The position numbers were made by a program, and so were the translations under genes. The notes under the pieces are model-generated. The model worked only from the letters and a program-made list of their open reading frames with translations, had not been told where the DNA came from and searched no databases. Positions 15,987 to 25,317 of a DNA stretch of 64,000 nt are shown here, piece by piece; position 1 is the first letter of the stretch; each line of letters opens with the position of its first letter. This stretch comes from Sphingobacteriaceae bacterium (GTDB taxonomy: Bacteria; Bacteroidota; Bacteroidia; Sphingobacteriales; Sphingobacteriaceae). The stretch spans positions 186,001-250,000 of the forward strand of contig JAQSWM010000005.1 of NCBI GenBank assembly GCA_029266635.1. Reading direction: 5' to 3'.

Positions 15987-16547
15987 ATGGCTGCAGAATT
16001 AATCCGTTGTCACTGGTGCGGAACCGATCCGCTTTACGTCAAATATCACGACGAAGAATGGGGCAAGGAAACGCACGATGATAAGGTTCTTTTCGAGTTT
16101 ATCGTCCTCGAGTCTGCCCAAGCCGGGCTTAGCTGGATAACCATTTTAAAACGGCGTGAAGGTTATCGAAAAGCTTTCGCGGATTTCGACGCGGAGAAGG
16201 TTTCAAAGTTCACCGAAGATGATGTGGAGCGGCTGATGCAGGATACGGGCATTATCCGGAACCGCTTGAAAATCCTTGCTGCCATAAACAATGCTAAGCT
16301 CTTTTTGGCAATCCAGAAGGAGTTTGGCTCATTCGATGCTTACATGTACTCCTTCATGCCCGGCAATAAACCCATAATCAATCATTGGGAAAGAGGCGAA
16401 ATTCCTGCAAGTACAAAGGAATCGGATGCCATCGCCAAAGACATGAAGAAGCGTGGCTTTAAGTTTTTCGGCACCACCATCTGTTATGCGCACATGCAGG
16501 CAACCGGAATGGTGAACGATCATGTGAAAGGCTGTGCCTTCGCCTGA
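15987..16547 (+). CDS. tag: DNA-3-methyladenine glycosylase I
   Basis: Removes 3-methyladenine from alkylated DNA, the first step of base-excision repair. The 186-residue length is normal. Zinc ligands are visible at both ends: RCHWCG at the N-terminus with YHDEEWG, and DHVKGC at the C-terminus. The base-recognition block LFEFIVLESAQAGLSWITIL contains the conserved glutamate and tryptophan. It is only 12 bases behind the last sulfatase and no promoter or terminator is evident between them, so it is probably carried on the sulfatase mRNA. This is an odd pairing for a repair gene. Confidence 0.93.
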   Translation: MAAELIRCHWCGTDPLYVKYHDEEWGKETHDDKVLFEFIVLESAQAGLSWITILKRREGYRKAFADFDAEKVSKFTEDDVERLMQDTGIIRNRLKILAAINNAKLFLAIQKEFGSFDAYMYSFMPGNKPIINHWERGEIPASTKESDAIAKDMKKRGFKFFGTTICYAHMQATGMVNDHVKGCAFA

Positions 16548-16601
16548 GCCAGCAGCCGGACCCTTTCTGGAAAAACCATCGTATAAGCTGAAACTTGTTG
16601 T

Positions 16602-16609
16602 TAAATTTG
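16602..16609 (+). promoter_or_regulatory. Candidate -7 box for polA
   Basis: TAAATTTG fits TAnnTTTG and lies 44 bases before the polA ATG in the 105-base tag-polA spacer. No convincing -33 element was found. Confidence 0.35.
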
Positions 16610-16652
16610 GAACGTGCCGTTGCGATATAGCATCAGTCGGTGCAAGCTTTAG

Positions 16653-19451
16653 ATGAAAAAACTCTTTCTTTTAGATGGGATGGCCTTGATTTACAGGGCT
16701 CATTTCGCGTTAAGCAAAAACCCGAGATTTACCTCTTCGGGAATGAACACTTCTGCCGTAATGGGCTTCACCAATACCTTGCTGGAAGTGTTGAAGAAAG
16801 AGAAGCCAACCCACATGGCGGTGGTCTTTGATACCGATGCGCCCACCGAACGCCACACAGACTTTGCAGCTTACAAAGCTCACCGGCAGGCAATGCCCGA
16901 AGACCTTTCGATGGCTCTCCCTTACGTAGTGCGGCTGATACAAGGCTTTAATATTCCGGTTATCACTTCCGATGGATTTGAGGCGGATGATATCATCGGA
17001 ACGCTGGCTAAAAAAGCTGAACAGGAAGGATTCACCGTTTTCTGCATGACTCCCGATAAGGATTTTGCGCAGCTGGTTTCCGAAAATATTTTCATTTACA
17101 AACCTTCCCGCATGGGCAGCGACATAGAAATTATGGGCGTGCCCGAGGTGCTGGCGAAGTGGGAAATTGAGCGGGTGGATCAGGTGATAGATATTCTTGG
17201 ACTTTGGGGCGATGCGGTGGACAATATTCCCGGCATACCGGGAGTTGGAGAGAAAACTGCCAAAACACTGATCAGGCAGTATGGCTCTGTTGAAAATATA
17301 ATTGCAAACAGCCACGAGCTGAAGGGCAAGCTGAAGGAGAATGTGGAAAGCTATGCCGAGCAGGGAATTATTTCGAAAAAACTCGCCACTATTCTTTTGA
17401 ATGCGCCTGTAGAGTTTGATGAAGAATCCCTAAAAATAGAAGACCCGAGCCGCGAAAAGCTGGAGCCGCTATTTGCAGAGCTGGAGTTCCGCACCATTGG
17501 GCGGCGTGTGTTTGGTGAAGAGTTTACTGTTACCGAGGTCAAGCTTACGCAGACTTCCGGTCAGATGGACTTATTTGGCAATAGCATCGAGGTGACAACG
17601 ATTGAAAAGGAAACAATCGTAGAACCTGCCCGCCCAGCCAAAAACATCACCAATACGCCCCATACGTACTTCCTGGCAGATACTCCGGAAAAGCGGAAAG
17701 AACTCATCGAATTACTTAATAAGCAAACTGTATTTTGCTTGGACACGGAAACGACAGGAACTGATGCCAACAACTCCGAACTGGTTGGCCTTTCTTTTTC
17801 TGTAAAGCCGGGCGAGGGCTATTACGTACCGGTTCCGGCAGATCAGGGACAGTGCAGTGACATTGTGAAAGAGTTTAAGGCTGTGCTGGAGAATGATCGA
17901 ATCAGGAAGATTGGTCAGAATTTGAAATACGATATTCTAATGCTCAACTGGTGCGGCGTGAATGTAAAGGGAGAGCTTTTCGATACCATGCTTGCCCACT
18001 ACCTCCTTGATCCCGATACACGCCACAACATGAACATCCTGGCGGAGAATTACCTCGGCTACACGCCCGTTTCGATCACTTCTCTGATCGGTGCTAAAGG
18101 AAAAAGCCAGGGCAGCATGCGGGATGTAGAGCTGGAAGCCATCAAGGAATATGCTGCTGAAGATGCGGATATCACCCTGCAATTGCACAACACTTTTGAG
18201 CCACTGCTTAAAAAGGCGAACGCCGAGAAGCTGGCAAATGAAATAGAAAATCCGCTGATATACGTGCTTGCTGATATGGAGCGGGAAGGCGTGAACATCG
18301 ATAGGCAAACCCTGCAGGATTTGTCGACTGAACTTCAAAAAGACATTATCCAGCTTGAGAAAACCATCTATGAGAAAGCCGGAGTGCGCTTCAATATTGC
18401 ATCACCAAAGCAGTTGGGAGAGGTTTTGTTCGATAAACTCCAACTTGATCCAAAAGCTAAGAAAACTAAAACCGGGCAATACCAAACCGGCGAAGATGTG
18501 TTAACGTGGTTGGCAAGCAAGAGCGACATTGCGAAAGACATTCTGGATTTCCGGCAATTGCAAAAGCTAAAATCTACTTACGTGGACGCCTTACCTCAAC
18601 TGATCAATCCGAAAACTGGGAGGGTTCACACTTCATATAACCAGGCTGTTGCGGCTACGGGGAGGCTGAGTTCTAATAATCCGAACCTCCAAAATATCCC
18701 AATCCGGACTGAGCGGGGGAGAGAAGTGCGGAAGGCATTTATTCCGCGAGATTCCGGGCATGTGCTGCTTTCAGCGGATTATTCGCAGATAGAACTTCGC
18801 CTGATTGCTGAAATCAGCAAAGATGAAAACATGCTTGATGCGTTTTCAAAAGGGCTCGACATCCACACAGCCACCGCAGCAAAAGTGTACGGAATCTCAC
18901 TTGAAGAGGTGGATTCAGATATGCGCCGCAATGCAAAGGCAGTGAATTTCGGGATTATTTACGGGCAGTCGGCGTTTGGGCTTTCGCAGAGCCTCGGCAT
19001 CCCCCGCAAGGAGGCAGCGGAAATTATCGAACAGTATTTCAACCAGTATTCCGGTATCAAGCGCTACATGAGTGATACTATGAACTTCGCACGGGAAAAT
19101 GGCTACGTTCAAACCATCATGGGCCGGCGCCGGTACTTACGTGATATAAATTCTGCCAACGCCACAGTCCGGGGCTTTGCAGAACGAAATGCCATCAACG
19201 CTCCAATCCAGGGTTCGGCTGCGGATATGATCAAGATTGCCATGATCAATATTCACCGCGAATTTTGCGACCTAAAACTCGATGGCCGCATGACCATGCA
19301 GGTTCATGACGAACTTGTTTTTGATGTGCCCTTCGCTGAAGTGGATAAAGCCAAAGAAATCATCATTGAGCGCATGAGGACTGCCATCAAGACCGAGGTT
19401 CCGATTGAGGTTGAGGTTGGGCAGGGATCGAACTGGTTAGAGGCGCATTAA
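16653..19451 (+). CDS. polA: DNA polymerase I
   Basis: Three domains are present in 932 residues. The 5' nuclease (1-290; LLDGMALIYRAHFA, VFDTDAPTERH, DGFEADDIIG, GIPGVGEKTA) is followed by a 3'-5' proofreading exonuclease (about 345-520) whose DxE metal motif is intact in CLDTETTGTD, and then the polymerase. Motif A is LLSADYSQIELR (about 703), motif B is RRNAKAVNFGIIYG, and motif C is MQVHDELVFDV (about 882). The retained proofreading site distinguishes it from Taq-like enzymes. It fills gaps after repair and removes Okazaki primers. It converges on the next gene with an 11-base gap. Confidence 0.97.
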   Translation: MKKLFLLDGMALIYRAHFALSKNPRFTSSGMNTSAVMGFTNTLLEVLKKEKPTHMAVVFDTDAPTERHTDFAAYKAHRQAMPEDLSMALPYVVRLIQGFNIPVITSDGFEADDIIGTLAKKAEQEGFTVFCMTPDKDFAQLVSENIFIYKPSRMGSDIEIMGVPEVLAKWEIERVDQVIDILGLWGDAVDNIPGIPGVGEKTAKTLIRQYGSVENIIANSHELKGKLKENVESYAEQGIISKKLATILLNAPVEFDEESLKIEDPSREKLEPLFAELEFRTIGRRVFGEEFTVTEVKLTQTSGQMDLFGNSIEVTTIEKETIVEPARPAKNITNTPHTYFLADTPEKRKELIELLNKQTVFCLDTETTGTDANNSELVGLSFSVKPGEGYYVPVPADQGQCSDIVKEFKAVLENDRIRKIGQNLKYDILMLNWCGVNVKGELFDTMLAHYLLDPDTRHNMNILAENYLGYTPVSITSLIGAKGKSQGSMRDVELEAIKEYAAEDADITLQLHNTFEPLLKKANAEKLANEIENPLIYVLADMEREGVNIDRQTLQDLSTELQKDIIQLEKTIYEKAGVRFNIASPKQLGEVLFDKLQLDPKAKKTKTGQYQTGEDVLTWLASKSDIAKDILDFRQLQKLKSTYVDALPQLINPKTGRVHTSYNQAVAATGRLSSNNPNLQNIPIRTERGREVRKAFIPRDSGHVLLSADYSQIELRLIAEISKDENMLDAFSKGLDIHTATAAKVYGISLEEVDSDMRRNAKAVNFGIIYGQSAFGLSQSLGIPRKEAAEIIEQYFNQYSGIKRYMSDTMNFARENGYVQTIMGRRRYLRDINSANATVRGFAERNAINAPIQGSAADMIKIAMINIHREFCDLKLDGRMTMQVHDELVFDVPFAEVDKAKEIIIERMRTAIKTEVPIEVEVGQGSNWLEAH

Positions 19452-19462
19452 CTGTAATTTTT

Positions 19463-22174
19463 TTAATTCACATCGTAGTTATAAACGTACCTGGCCAGAT
19501 TGCCATTTGCATCGATGCCTTCAATCGTTACCCGATACGGACCTTTTCCATCCGCGTTGTAAAACTCAAAGGACGCCCTCCCGTTTTTAACCGCAACATT
19601 TGGGCGCCAGTAAACTGTTGTTCTGAAATCTGTGAGTGTTGTATTTTTTTTCGGGGCATCATAGTTCGGCGAGTAAAATTCACGTGATTTGTTATAAGCT
19701 TTAGTCGAGTAGGTGACAACGCCCGGGGCGTCAGGAAGAATGTAGGTGCCGCCTTTCCCTGACTTCGTGGTAACAACGATTACTCCGCCGCCGCCTAATA
19801 CACCATATACAGATGCGGTTGCTCCCCTTAGTATTTCTATAGCCTGAACATCTTGTGGATTTATATCGCCTAGTGCTGTTGGCTCCATCATCCTCACGCC
19901 GTCCAGGATTATCGCTAGCGGAGTGCGTGATGATAAAGAAGTAGCCATGGTACGCATAAGAAACGGCATGCTATCTTGAATGATCAAGCCTGCAACTTTG
20001 CCCTGCAGGCAGTCTAACAAATCGATGCAGTTTTCCAATTGATCGGCAGTTATAACCACATCGGCCCTTCGGGCTAAGTTTGCTGATCCTTCCACTGTTT
20101 TTTCTCCTCTGCCTTGAGCCCGCCCCTCAACTTGTACCTCGGATAGAACTATAGTTTTTCCGAGCATCCCATTTCTGAGAAGTTCTTCATTCTGACTTCG
20201 GCTATTCTGGAGATAAGTGCTCAACTTTGAATTTACATTGATCTCAACATCCCCGGCATTCTTATTCTTCGAAATCAATGGTGAACTAACACGGTCCAGC
20301 TCAATATCTACAAGCTTGTTTTCTTTGGCAGTCCTCGCCTGGATTGTAAAACGTGTGCTGTCTGGAAATACCAGGTTGTTGAAAGCAAAACGCCCGTTAG
20401 CATCTGTAAGCGTGTCCAAGGCAAAAAGGCCACCTTTTGAGGAGAGTAATGTAACCTTACCTGCAGCAACCGGCTTCTTGTTCTGGGTAACTCTGCCGCT
20501 GATCGTTATTCCGTCTTCAACTTTGTAGGTAAGTTGTGGTAAATTATCCGTCAGGATGTTTTTCCACGTAAACCGACGCCAGCCCTGTGTCAACATTAAA
20601 TTATCCAGGCTGCGGATCTTCTGTTCATCAATAGCATTGAAATAGTAATTGGGTTGTTCTACATAACCCTTAATGTCTGAGGTGAGGAGGAGGTTTGATA
20701 GGATGGTAGTTTCGTTATTCACATCAACCGGAACTTTGGAAGCATCTGTAACTGATACTGACAAACTCCCGAGCACCGGCTTCCCATCCGGAGCCTTCAC
20801 ATCCAAATCCATTTTCACTTTTTTGCGTGTCTCGGATGTTTGCGGCCCGGTTACAGCAACTTTCAAGAAGTCGTTATGATTGATGAAAACGAGCCGTTCG
20901 GCTACAGGCTGGCTTTGCTGATTGAAAAGCGTGAGCTGTAGTATGCCTGTAGGAAAACGATCCTTCGGGATATTTGCACTAAATGCCGCGTTATCCAGCT
21001 TGTTCTTTGATACAAATTTTACTACGGAGTTGTTCTGAGCTACAAGGGTAACCTCTCCTCCGGCTGCAAGCATTGCAGGACTGGCACCTATTCTTATCAA
21101 TAGGTTGGTGCTATCTGAGTTGCCGGCGGATAAAACAAAACCTTCGGCTTGCGCTTTGGGCAGTGGATAATGTTTTTCGGAGCCATCTTCAAATTTGATT
21201 GTTGCGGTATAGCTTTGACCGGCAAGTGGCTGCATTGTGAAGAAGCCCATACCGGCATGTTCAGATTTGAAGTTCACAACTTTTTCTCCTGCAGCATTGC
21301 TGACGTATCCGGTTACGTTTTTTCCTAAACCATCAGCTCCCAAAGCTTTGAACGCCACTTTGGAACGGATTCCCATAACCTGGTTTCCCCCTTCCGGAAA
21401 GAACTGAATATCTACCGCATTGGATGTAGATTTAACAGGAAAGCTTTTGTGAAAACTGTGCTGGTCGTCTATTCGCAAACTGGTGTTAACCTTTCCGGAT
21501 TTAAGCGCAAGTGGCTGGTTGTTTAAGAAGCTTATTTGTATGTTCCCGTTCGCATCTGTGATCGCTTTGCCCTTCGCTGCCGTTTTTGAATCAAGCTGGA
21601 CGTTGTATGTAACCTCTTTGCCACTCAAAACCCGTCCTTGAGTGTCGGAATAGTTGATGACGGCGTTTACTTTCTGTGCTGAGGCAGTCGGTTCGTACTT
21701 ATAGCTTACTGTGCTCACAATCGAAAGAGCATCTCCTACCGCTATGGTTTTATCGAAAAAATATTCATCTCCGAAATTCCGCATGTAGTTAGTGTAGGCT
21801 CGTATCCGGTAGTTTCCTTCCTGCAGAGTATCAGCCAACTGGATATTTCCCCAGGCCAGTCCCGCTGCAACAGGCAATCGTAAGCTCTGACTAATAGAAT
21901 CCTTATCATTAATCAAATCCACATACAGCACTTTGCTCATGCCAGATAGCTGATGCATTTCGGCATCAACTACGTAAGCTTTGAACCAGATGGTGTCGCC
22001 AACCGCATAAGAAGGCTTGTCGAAGTGCAGGTGTACCTTTTCTTGCGGGTAGCCCGCTCTGAACTTTTCTAACTTAGACAGAATGGCTTTAAGAGGATCA
22101 TCGTCGGCTGAGAACGCAGTTAAAATAGCAGCAGACAAAAGAATGCAGGCAAAAGCTGCGAAACGTGATTTCAT
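19463..22174 (-). CDS. Secreted MG2-like protein with a C-terminal TonB-receptor plug domain but no barrel, 903 aa
   Basis: A signal peptide (to about residue 22) is followed by a macroglobulin MG2-like domain (VHLHFDKPSYAVGDTIWFKAYV, about 45-135) and further beta-sandwich repeats. Near 555-640 is a carboxypeptidase-regulatory-like domain (GITISGRVTQNKKPVAAGKV), and near 705-805 a TonB-receptor plug (LDCLQGKVAGLIIQD, AIILDGVRM, INPQDVQAIEILRGATA). About 80 further residues follow and no 22-strand barrel. Proteins of this build are annotated in Bacteroidota as plug-domain or MG2-domain proteins; their function is not established. A periplasmic or outer-membrane-associated role is inferred. 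It is transcribed alone, convergent with polA. Confidence 0.75.
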   Translation of the reverse strand: MKSRFAAFACILLSAAILTAFSADDDPLKAILSKLEKFRAGYPQEKVHLHFDKPSYAVGDTIWFKAYVVDAEMHQLSGMSKVLYVDLINDKDSISQSLRLPVAAGLAWGNIQLADTLQEGNYRIRAYTNYMRNFGDEYFFDKTIAVGDALSIVSTVSYKYEPTASAQKVNAVINYSDTQGRVLSGKEVTYNVQLDSKTAAKGKAITDANGNIQISFLNNQPLALKSGKVNTSLRIDDQHSFHKSFPVKSTSNAVDIQFFPEGGNQVMGIRSKVAFKALGADGLGKNVTGYVSNAAGEKVVNFKSEHAGMGFFTMQPLAGQSYTATIKFEDGSEKHYPLPKAQAEGFVLSAGNSDSTNLLIRIGASPAMLAAGGEVTLVAQNNSVVKFVSKNKLDNAAFSANIPKDRFPTGILQLTLFNQQSQPVAERLVFINHNDFLKVAVTGPQTSETRKKVKMDLDVKAPDGKPVLGSLSVSVTDASKVPVDVNNETTILSNLLLTSDIKGYVEQPNYYFNAIDEQKIRSLDNLMLTQGWRRFTWKNILTDNLPQLTYKVEDGITISGRVTQNKKPVAAGKVTLLSSKGGLFALDTLTDANGRFAFNNLVFPDSTRFTIQARTAKENKLVDIELDRVSSPLISKNKNAGDVEINVNSKLSTYLQNSRSQNEELLRNGMLGKTIVLSEVQVEGRAQGRGEKTVEGSANLARRADVVITADQLENCIDLLDCLQGKVAGLIIQDSMPFLMRTMATSLSSRTPLAIILDGVRMMEPTALGDINPQDVQAIEILRGATASVYGVLGGGGVIVVTTKSGKGGTYILPDAPGVVTYSTKAYNKSREFYSPNYDAPKKNTTLTDFRTTVYWRPNVAVKNGRASFEFYNADGKGPYRVTIEGIDANGNLARYVYNYDVN

Positions 22175-22293
22175 TGATTTAGGTTGATAAGGTTATATAA
22201 AGATGTGAAATCGCATCTATATTCCTCATAAACTTTTTGAATATTTCAGGTGAACCGATAAACTATTTGCTAAAAATATTAGTATTTTTGTAT

Positions 22294-23364
22294 ATGCCAT
22301 TTGAAGAAAATCAGGAATATTTTAAGGGAAGAGGCGCTCAGGTTAACACGCATAACAGGTTCAACAAACACAAGTATGTAACTGAGCATATAGAGGGCCT
22401 GGATGAAGAGATGCTTGAAAATGCAGCCACTCAACTGATCGAAGAACATCCGAAAAAAATCGTCAGCATTTCTGATAGCCCGGATCTGCCATTCATGTAT
22501 TCTATAAATCCTTATCAGGGATGCGAGCATGGCTGCCTTTACTGCTATGCCCGAAACGCTCACGAGTATTGGGGCTTTAGTGCAGGGCTTGACTTTGAAC
22601 GCAAGATTGTTGTGAAGCGAAATGCTGCGGCATTACTGGAGGAGTTTTTTAATAAGAAGGGCTACAAGCCTCAGCCTATCATGTTGTCGGGCAACACGGA
22701 TTGTTATCAACCTATTGAGCGGAAGCTGAAGATCACCCGCTCATTGCTGGAGGTGTTTCTGAAGTATAAACATCCGGTTAGTATCATCAGTAAAAATAAC
22801 CTGATAGCTCGCGATATCGACATTCTTCAAGAACTTTCCCGACTCAATCTGGTGCATGTCACTGTTACGATAAACTCACTGAATGAAAGCTTGCGGCAAA
22901 AAATGGAACCCCGCACAGTAACAGCTCGCAGTCGGCTGATGCTCATCAATAAACTAGCTTCCGCTGAAATACCTGTCCGGCTAATGCTTGCACCCATTGT
23001 GCCAGGACTTAACAGCGATGAAATTCCAAACCTTATCAAAGCTGCTGCGGATGAAGGTATCCTCGCTGCCATTTTCACTATTGTACGATTAAACGGGGCA
23101 ATTTCTGAGATATTTACTGACTGGATCCAAAAAGCATATCCCGATAGAGCTGAGAAAGTGTTGCACATGATTGCCGATTGCCACGGTGGGAAATTGAATG
23201 ATACCAGATGGGGAAAAAGGATGCGGGGAGATGGAAATGTGGCTGAAAGCATCCACCAATTGTTCAGGATTTCGGTGAACCGATTTCTAAAAGGCAGACA
23301 ATTACCAAATTTGAATTTAGACCATTTTACGCCTTCAGGTGGCAGACAGCTAGGTTTATTTTGA
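22294..23364 (+). CDS. PA0069-family radical SAM protein (SplB-like), 356 aa
   Basis: The radical SAM cluster motif is CEHGCLYC in YQGCEHGCLYCYARNAHEY. The N-terminal KGRGAQVNTHNRF is diagnostic of the PA0069 group, and later blocks SGNTDCYQP and PIVPGLNSDEIP agree. It carries one [4Fe-4S] cluster; the substrate of this group is unknown. There is no SPASM domain, which argues against it being the sulfatase-maturing enzyme the sulfatases need. The ATG at 22294 is preferred because the longer frame from 22237 adds 19 residues outside family homology. A TATTTTTG box lies 4 bases before it, which would imply a leaderless or near-leaderless mRNA if used. Confidence 0.82.
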   Translation: MPFEENQEYFKGRGAQVNTHNRFNKHKYVTEHIEGLDEEMLENAATQLIEEHPKKIVSISDSPDLPFMYSINPYQGCEHGCLYCYARNAHEYWGFSAGLDFERKIVVKRNAAALLEEFFNKKGYKPQPIMLSGNTDCYQPIERKLKITRSLLEVFLKYKHPVSIISKNNLIARDIDILQELSRLNLVHVTVTINSLNESLRQKMEPRTVTARSRLMLINKLASAEIPVRLMLAPIVPGLNSDEIPNLIKAAADEGILAAIFTIVRLNGAISEIFTDWIQKAYPDRAEKVLHMIADCHGGKLNDTRWGKRMRGDGNVAESIHQLFRISVNRFLKGRQLPNLNLDHFTPSGGRQLGLF

Positions 23365-23391
23365 GCGTTCCAAGAATTAGCTATATCTTTA
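23360..23391 (+). promoter_or_regulatory. Candidate promoter of the FabH-like gene
   Basis: TTTG (23360-23363), a 20-base spacer, TATCTTTA (23384-23391): one mismatch to the Bacteroidota TTTG-N19-21-TAnnTTTG consensus. The -33 element overlaps the stop codon of the radical SAM gene, and the -7 box is 37 bases before the ATG at 23429. Confidence 0.45.
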
Positions 23392-23428
23392 ATGGCTAAC
23401 AAGAACTATCAAACCTCAACGCCATATA

Positions 23429-24502
23429 ATGGATTCTCACATCCGCTCTAAAATTGTAGCTACAGGGAGATGCATCCCCAATAAGTTGGTTAAGAACAGT
23501 GATTTTTTGCAGCACCAGTTTTATGAAAAAAACGGATCGCTAATTGAGCGGGAGAATGCGGAGATCATTGAGAAGTTCAAAGACATAACTGAGATTGAAG
23601 AGCGCCGCTACGCGGAGGATGGGCAGGTTGCATCTGATTTAGCCATTATTGCGGGCAGGGATGCGCTGGAATCCTCAGGCATCGACAAGGAAACCCTTGA
23701 TTATGTAATTGTCGCACACAACTTCGGCGACATAAAGTCCGGCACCACACATACTGACATGGTGCCAACCCTCGCCGGGCGCACGAAGGCTGCGTTGGGC
23801 ATCCAAAACCCAGATTGTGTTGCTTACGATCTTCCTTTCGGCTGCCCGGGCTGGCTACAGGCTATGATTCAGGCTGATTACTTCATCCGCTCTGGTGATG
23901 CAAAACGGGTACTTGTGATTGGCTCTGAAACTTTATCGCGTGTTACTGACCCCCATGATCGCGATAGCATGATTTATGCCGATGGCGCAGGTGCTACTAT
24001 CCTGGAAGCATCGGAAGATGGTTCAGGAATAATCTGCCATAAAACCCAATCGCATACAGCAAATGAAATCGGTTATCTTTTTTCCGGAGGCTCAAGCAAT
24101 GCTGATTTTACTGGTGCCGGACTGTTTATCAAAATGGAAGGCCGGAAGATTTATGAGTATGCCTTAACTTACGTGCCGCTTGCCATTAAGAAAACATTGG
24201 ATAAAGCCGGAATTGAGTTAAGCGAGGTAAAAAAAGTTCTGATCCATCAGGCAAACGGAAAAATGGATGAGGCTATCCTTAAACGCCTGTTCAAACTTTA
24301 TGGCATTTCTGAAATACCAAAAGATATTATGCCGATGACCATTGCTAAGCTCGGCAACAGTTCGGTTGCCACCATCCCAACTTTGTTGGACTTGATCCAA
24401 AAAGACGAAATGCCAAATCATTCATTTAGTCAGGGAGATATTGTGGTTTTTGCCTCTGTGGGAGCGGGAATGAATATTAACGCAATGATTTACAGGTTTT
24501 GA
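23429..24502 (+). CDS. 3-oxoacyl-ACP synthase III (FabH-like) ketosynthase, 357 aa
   Basis: Thiolase-fold condensing enzyme with the Cys-His-Asn triad: the cysteine in LPFGCPGWLQ, histidine in VLIHQANGKMD and asparagine in KLGNSSVATIPTL. The C-terminal GDIVVFASVGAGMN closes the fold. At 357 residues it is longer than housekeeping FabH (about 317), with extra N-terminal sequence (FLQHQFYEKNGSLIEREN), so it belongs to a FabH-related subgroup. Priming of fatty-acid synthesis is possible, but a specialised acyl condensation is equally plausible. No other fatty-acid or polyketide gene lies next to it. A shared bidirectional terminator follows. Confidence 0.85.
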   Translation: MDSHIRSKIVATGRCIPNKLVKNSDFLQHQFYEKNGSLIERENAEIIEKFKDITEIEERRYAEDGQVASDLAIIAGRDALESSGIDKETLDYVIVAHNFGDIKSGTTHTDMVPTLAGRTKAALGIQNPDCVAYDLPFGCPGWLQAMIQADYFIRSGDAKRVLVIGSETLSRVTDPHDRDSMIYADGAGATILEASEDGSGIICHKTQSHTANEIGYLFSGGSSNADFTGAGLFIKMEGRKIYEYALTYVPLAIKKTLDKAGIELSEVKKVLIHQANGKMDEAILKRLFKLYGISEIPKDIMPMTIAKLGNSSVATIPTLLDLIQKDEMPNHSFSQGDIVVFASVGAGMNINAMIYRF

Positions 24503-24521
24503 TCGCAAACGTATAGAAACA

Positions 24522-24549
24522 AAAAAAAGCGGCTGATGCCGCTTTTTTT
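24522..24549. terminator. Bidirectional terminator between the FabH-like and zinc-ribbon genes
   Basis: AAAAAAAGCGGC (24522-24533) pairs with GCCGCTTTTTTT (24538-24549) across a 4-base loop. The A- and T-tracts let it terminate both convergent units. Confidence 0.9.
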
Positions 24550-24567
24550 GTTATCAAATTTCGTGGA

Positions 24568-25317
24568 TTAACCTTCTTGCGGAACCTGATCGTGAGCTAA
24601 AGCTTCGTCAACCAAAATACGTCCGCAATGCTCGCAAACTATTACTTTCTTGTGCTGGCGAATATCCATCTGGCGTTGAGGCGGAATTTGGTTAAAGCAA
24701 CCTGCGCAAGAATCACGCTGGATAGTAACAACCGCCAAACCGTTTTTAGAGTTGCCCCTTAAACGCTTGTAAGCTATTAGTAAGCGCTCGTCAATATGTT
24801 TCTCTGCTTCGTTAGCACGAACACTTAATTCATCCTCTTCTTTCTGAGTTTCTGAAGTGATGTTCTCTAATTCTGCTTTTTTTATTTCAAGCGCCTTTTT
24901 GTGTTCTTCCAGATCAGCAAGTGCTTTTTCGTAGACCTCGGTTTTGCTAGCGATCTCAAATCCGTGTTCTTTGATCTTTTTTTCAGCAACCTGGATGTCT
25001 AAACCTTGAATTTCGATTTCTTTCTGAATAGCATCGTACTCCCGGTTGTTCTTTACCTCGTTGAGTTGAGTTTCGTATTTTTTAGCTGCAACTTGAGCGT
25101 CTTTGATTGCGTTTTTGCGTGTAACAACTAAATCTTCAAGATCGTCAAGCTCATTTTTTATTTTCTGGATACGAGTTTCCAAGCCCGCAACCTCATCTTC
25201 TAAATCCGTTACTTCCATTGGAAGTTCGCCACGCACCTGGCGGATTTTGTCAATTTGAGTATGTATGGTTTGGAGTTCGTATAAAGCCTTCAGCTTCTGT
25301 TCTACAGTTTGTTCCAT
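24568..25317 (-). CDS. Coiled-coil protein with C-terminal C4 zinc ribbon, 249 aa
   Basis: Residues about 10-190 are a long, charged alpha-helical coiled coil (heptad-rich, E/K/L repeats). The C-terminus carries two CxxC pairs, CAGC and CEHC, spaced as in the zinc-ribbon family COG1579. The cellular role is uncertain; a nucleic-acid or envelope-associated function has been proposed for homologues. It is the last gene of the minus-strand cluster; its ATG overlaps the Nif3-like stop as TAATG, so translation is coupled. The pairing of these two genes is common in Bacteroidota. Confidence 0.82.
   Translation of the reverse strand: MEQTVEQKLKALYELQTIHTQIDKIRQVRGELPMEVTDLEDEVAGLETRIQKIKNELDDLEDLVVTRKNAIKDAQVAAKKYETQLNEVKNNREYDAIQKEIEIQGLDIQVAEKKIKEHGFEIASKTEVYEKALADLEEHKKALEIKKAELENITSETQKEEDELSVRANEAEKHIDERLLIAYKRLRGNSKNGLAVVTIQRDSCAGCFNQIPPQRQMDIRQHKKVIVCEHCGRILVDEALAHDQVPQEG

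Noticed and set aside
22294-23364. Radical SAM gene as the sulfatase-maturing enzyme for the upstream locus
   Set aside because: It has the PA0069/SplB signature and only one CxxxCxxC cluster; the SPASM cysteines of anSME enzymes are absent.
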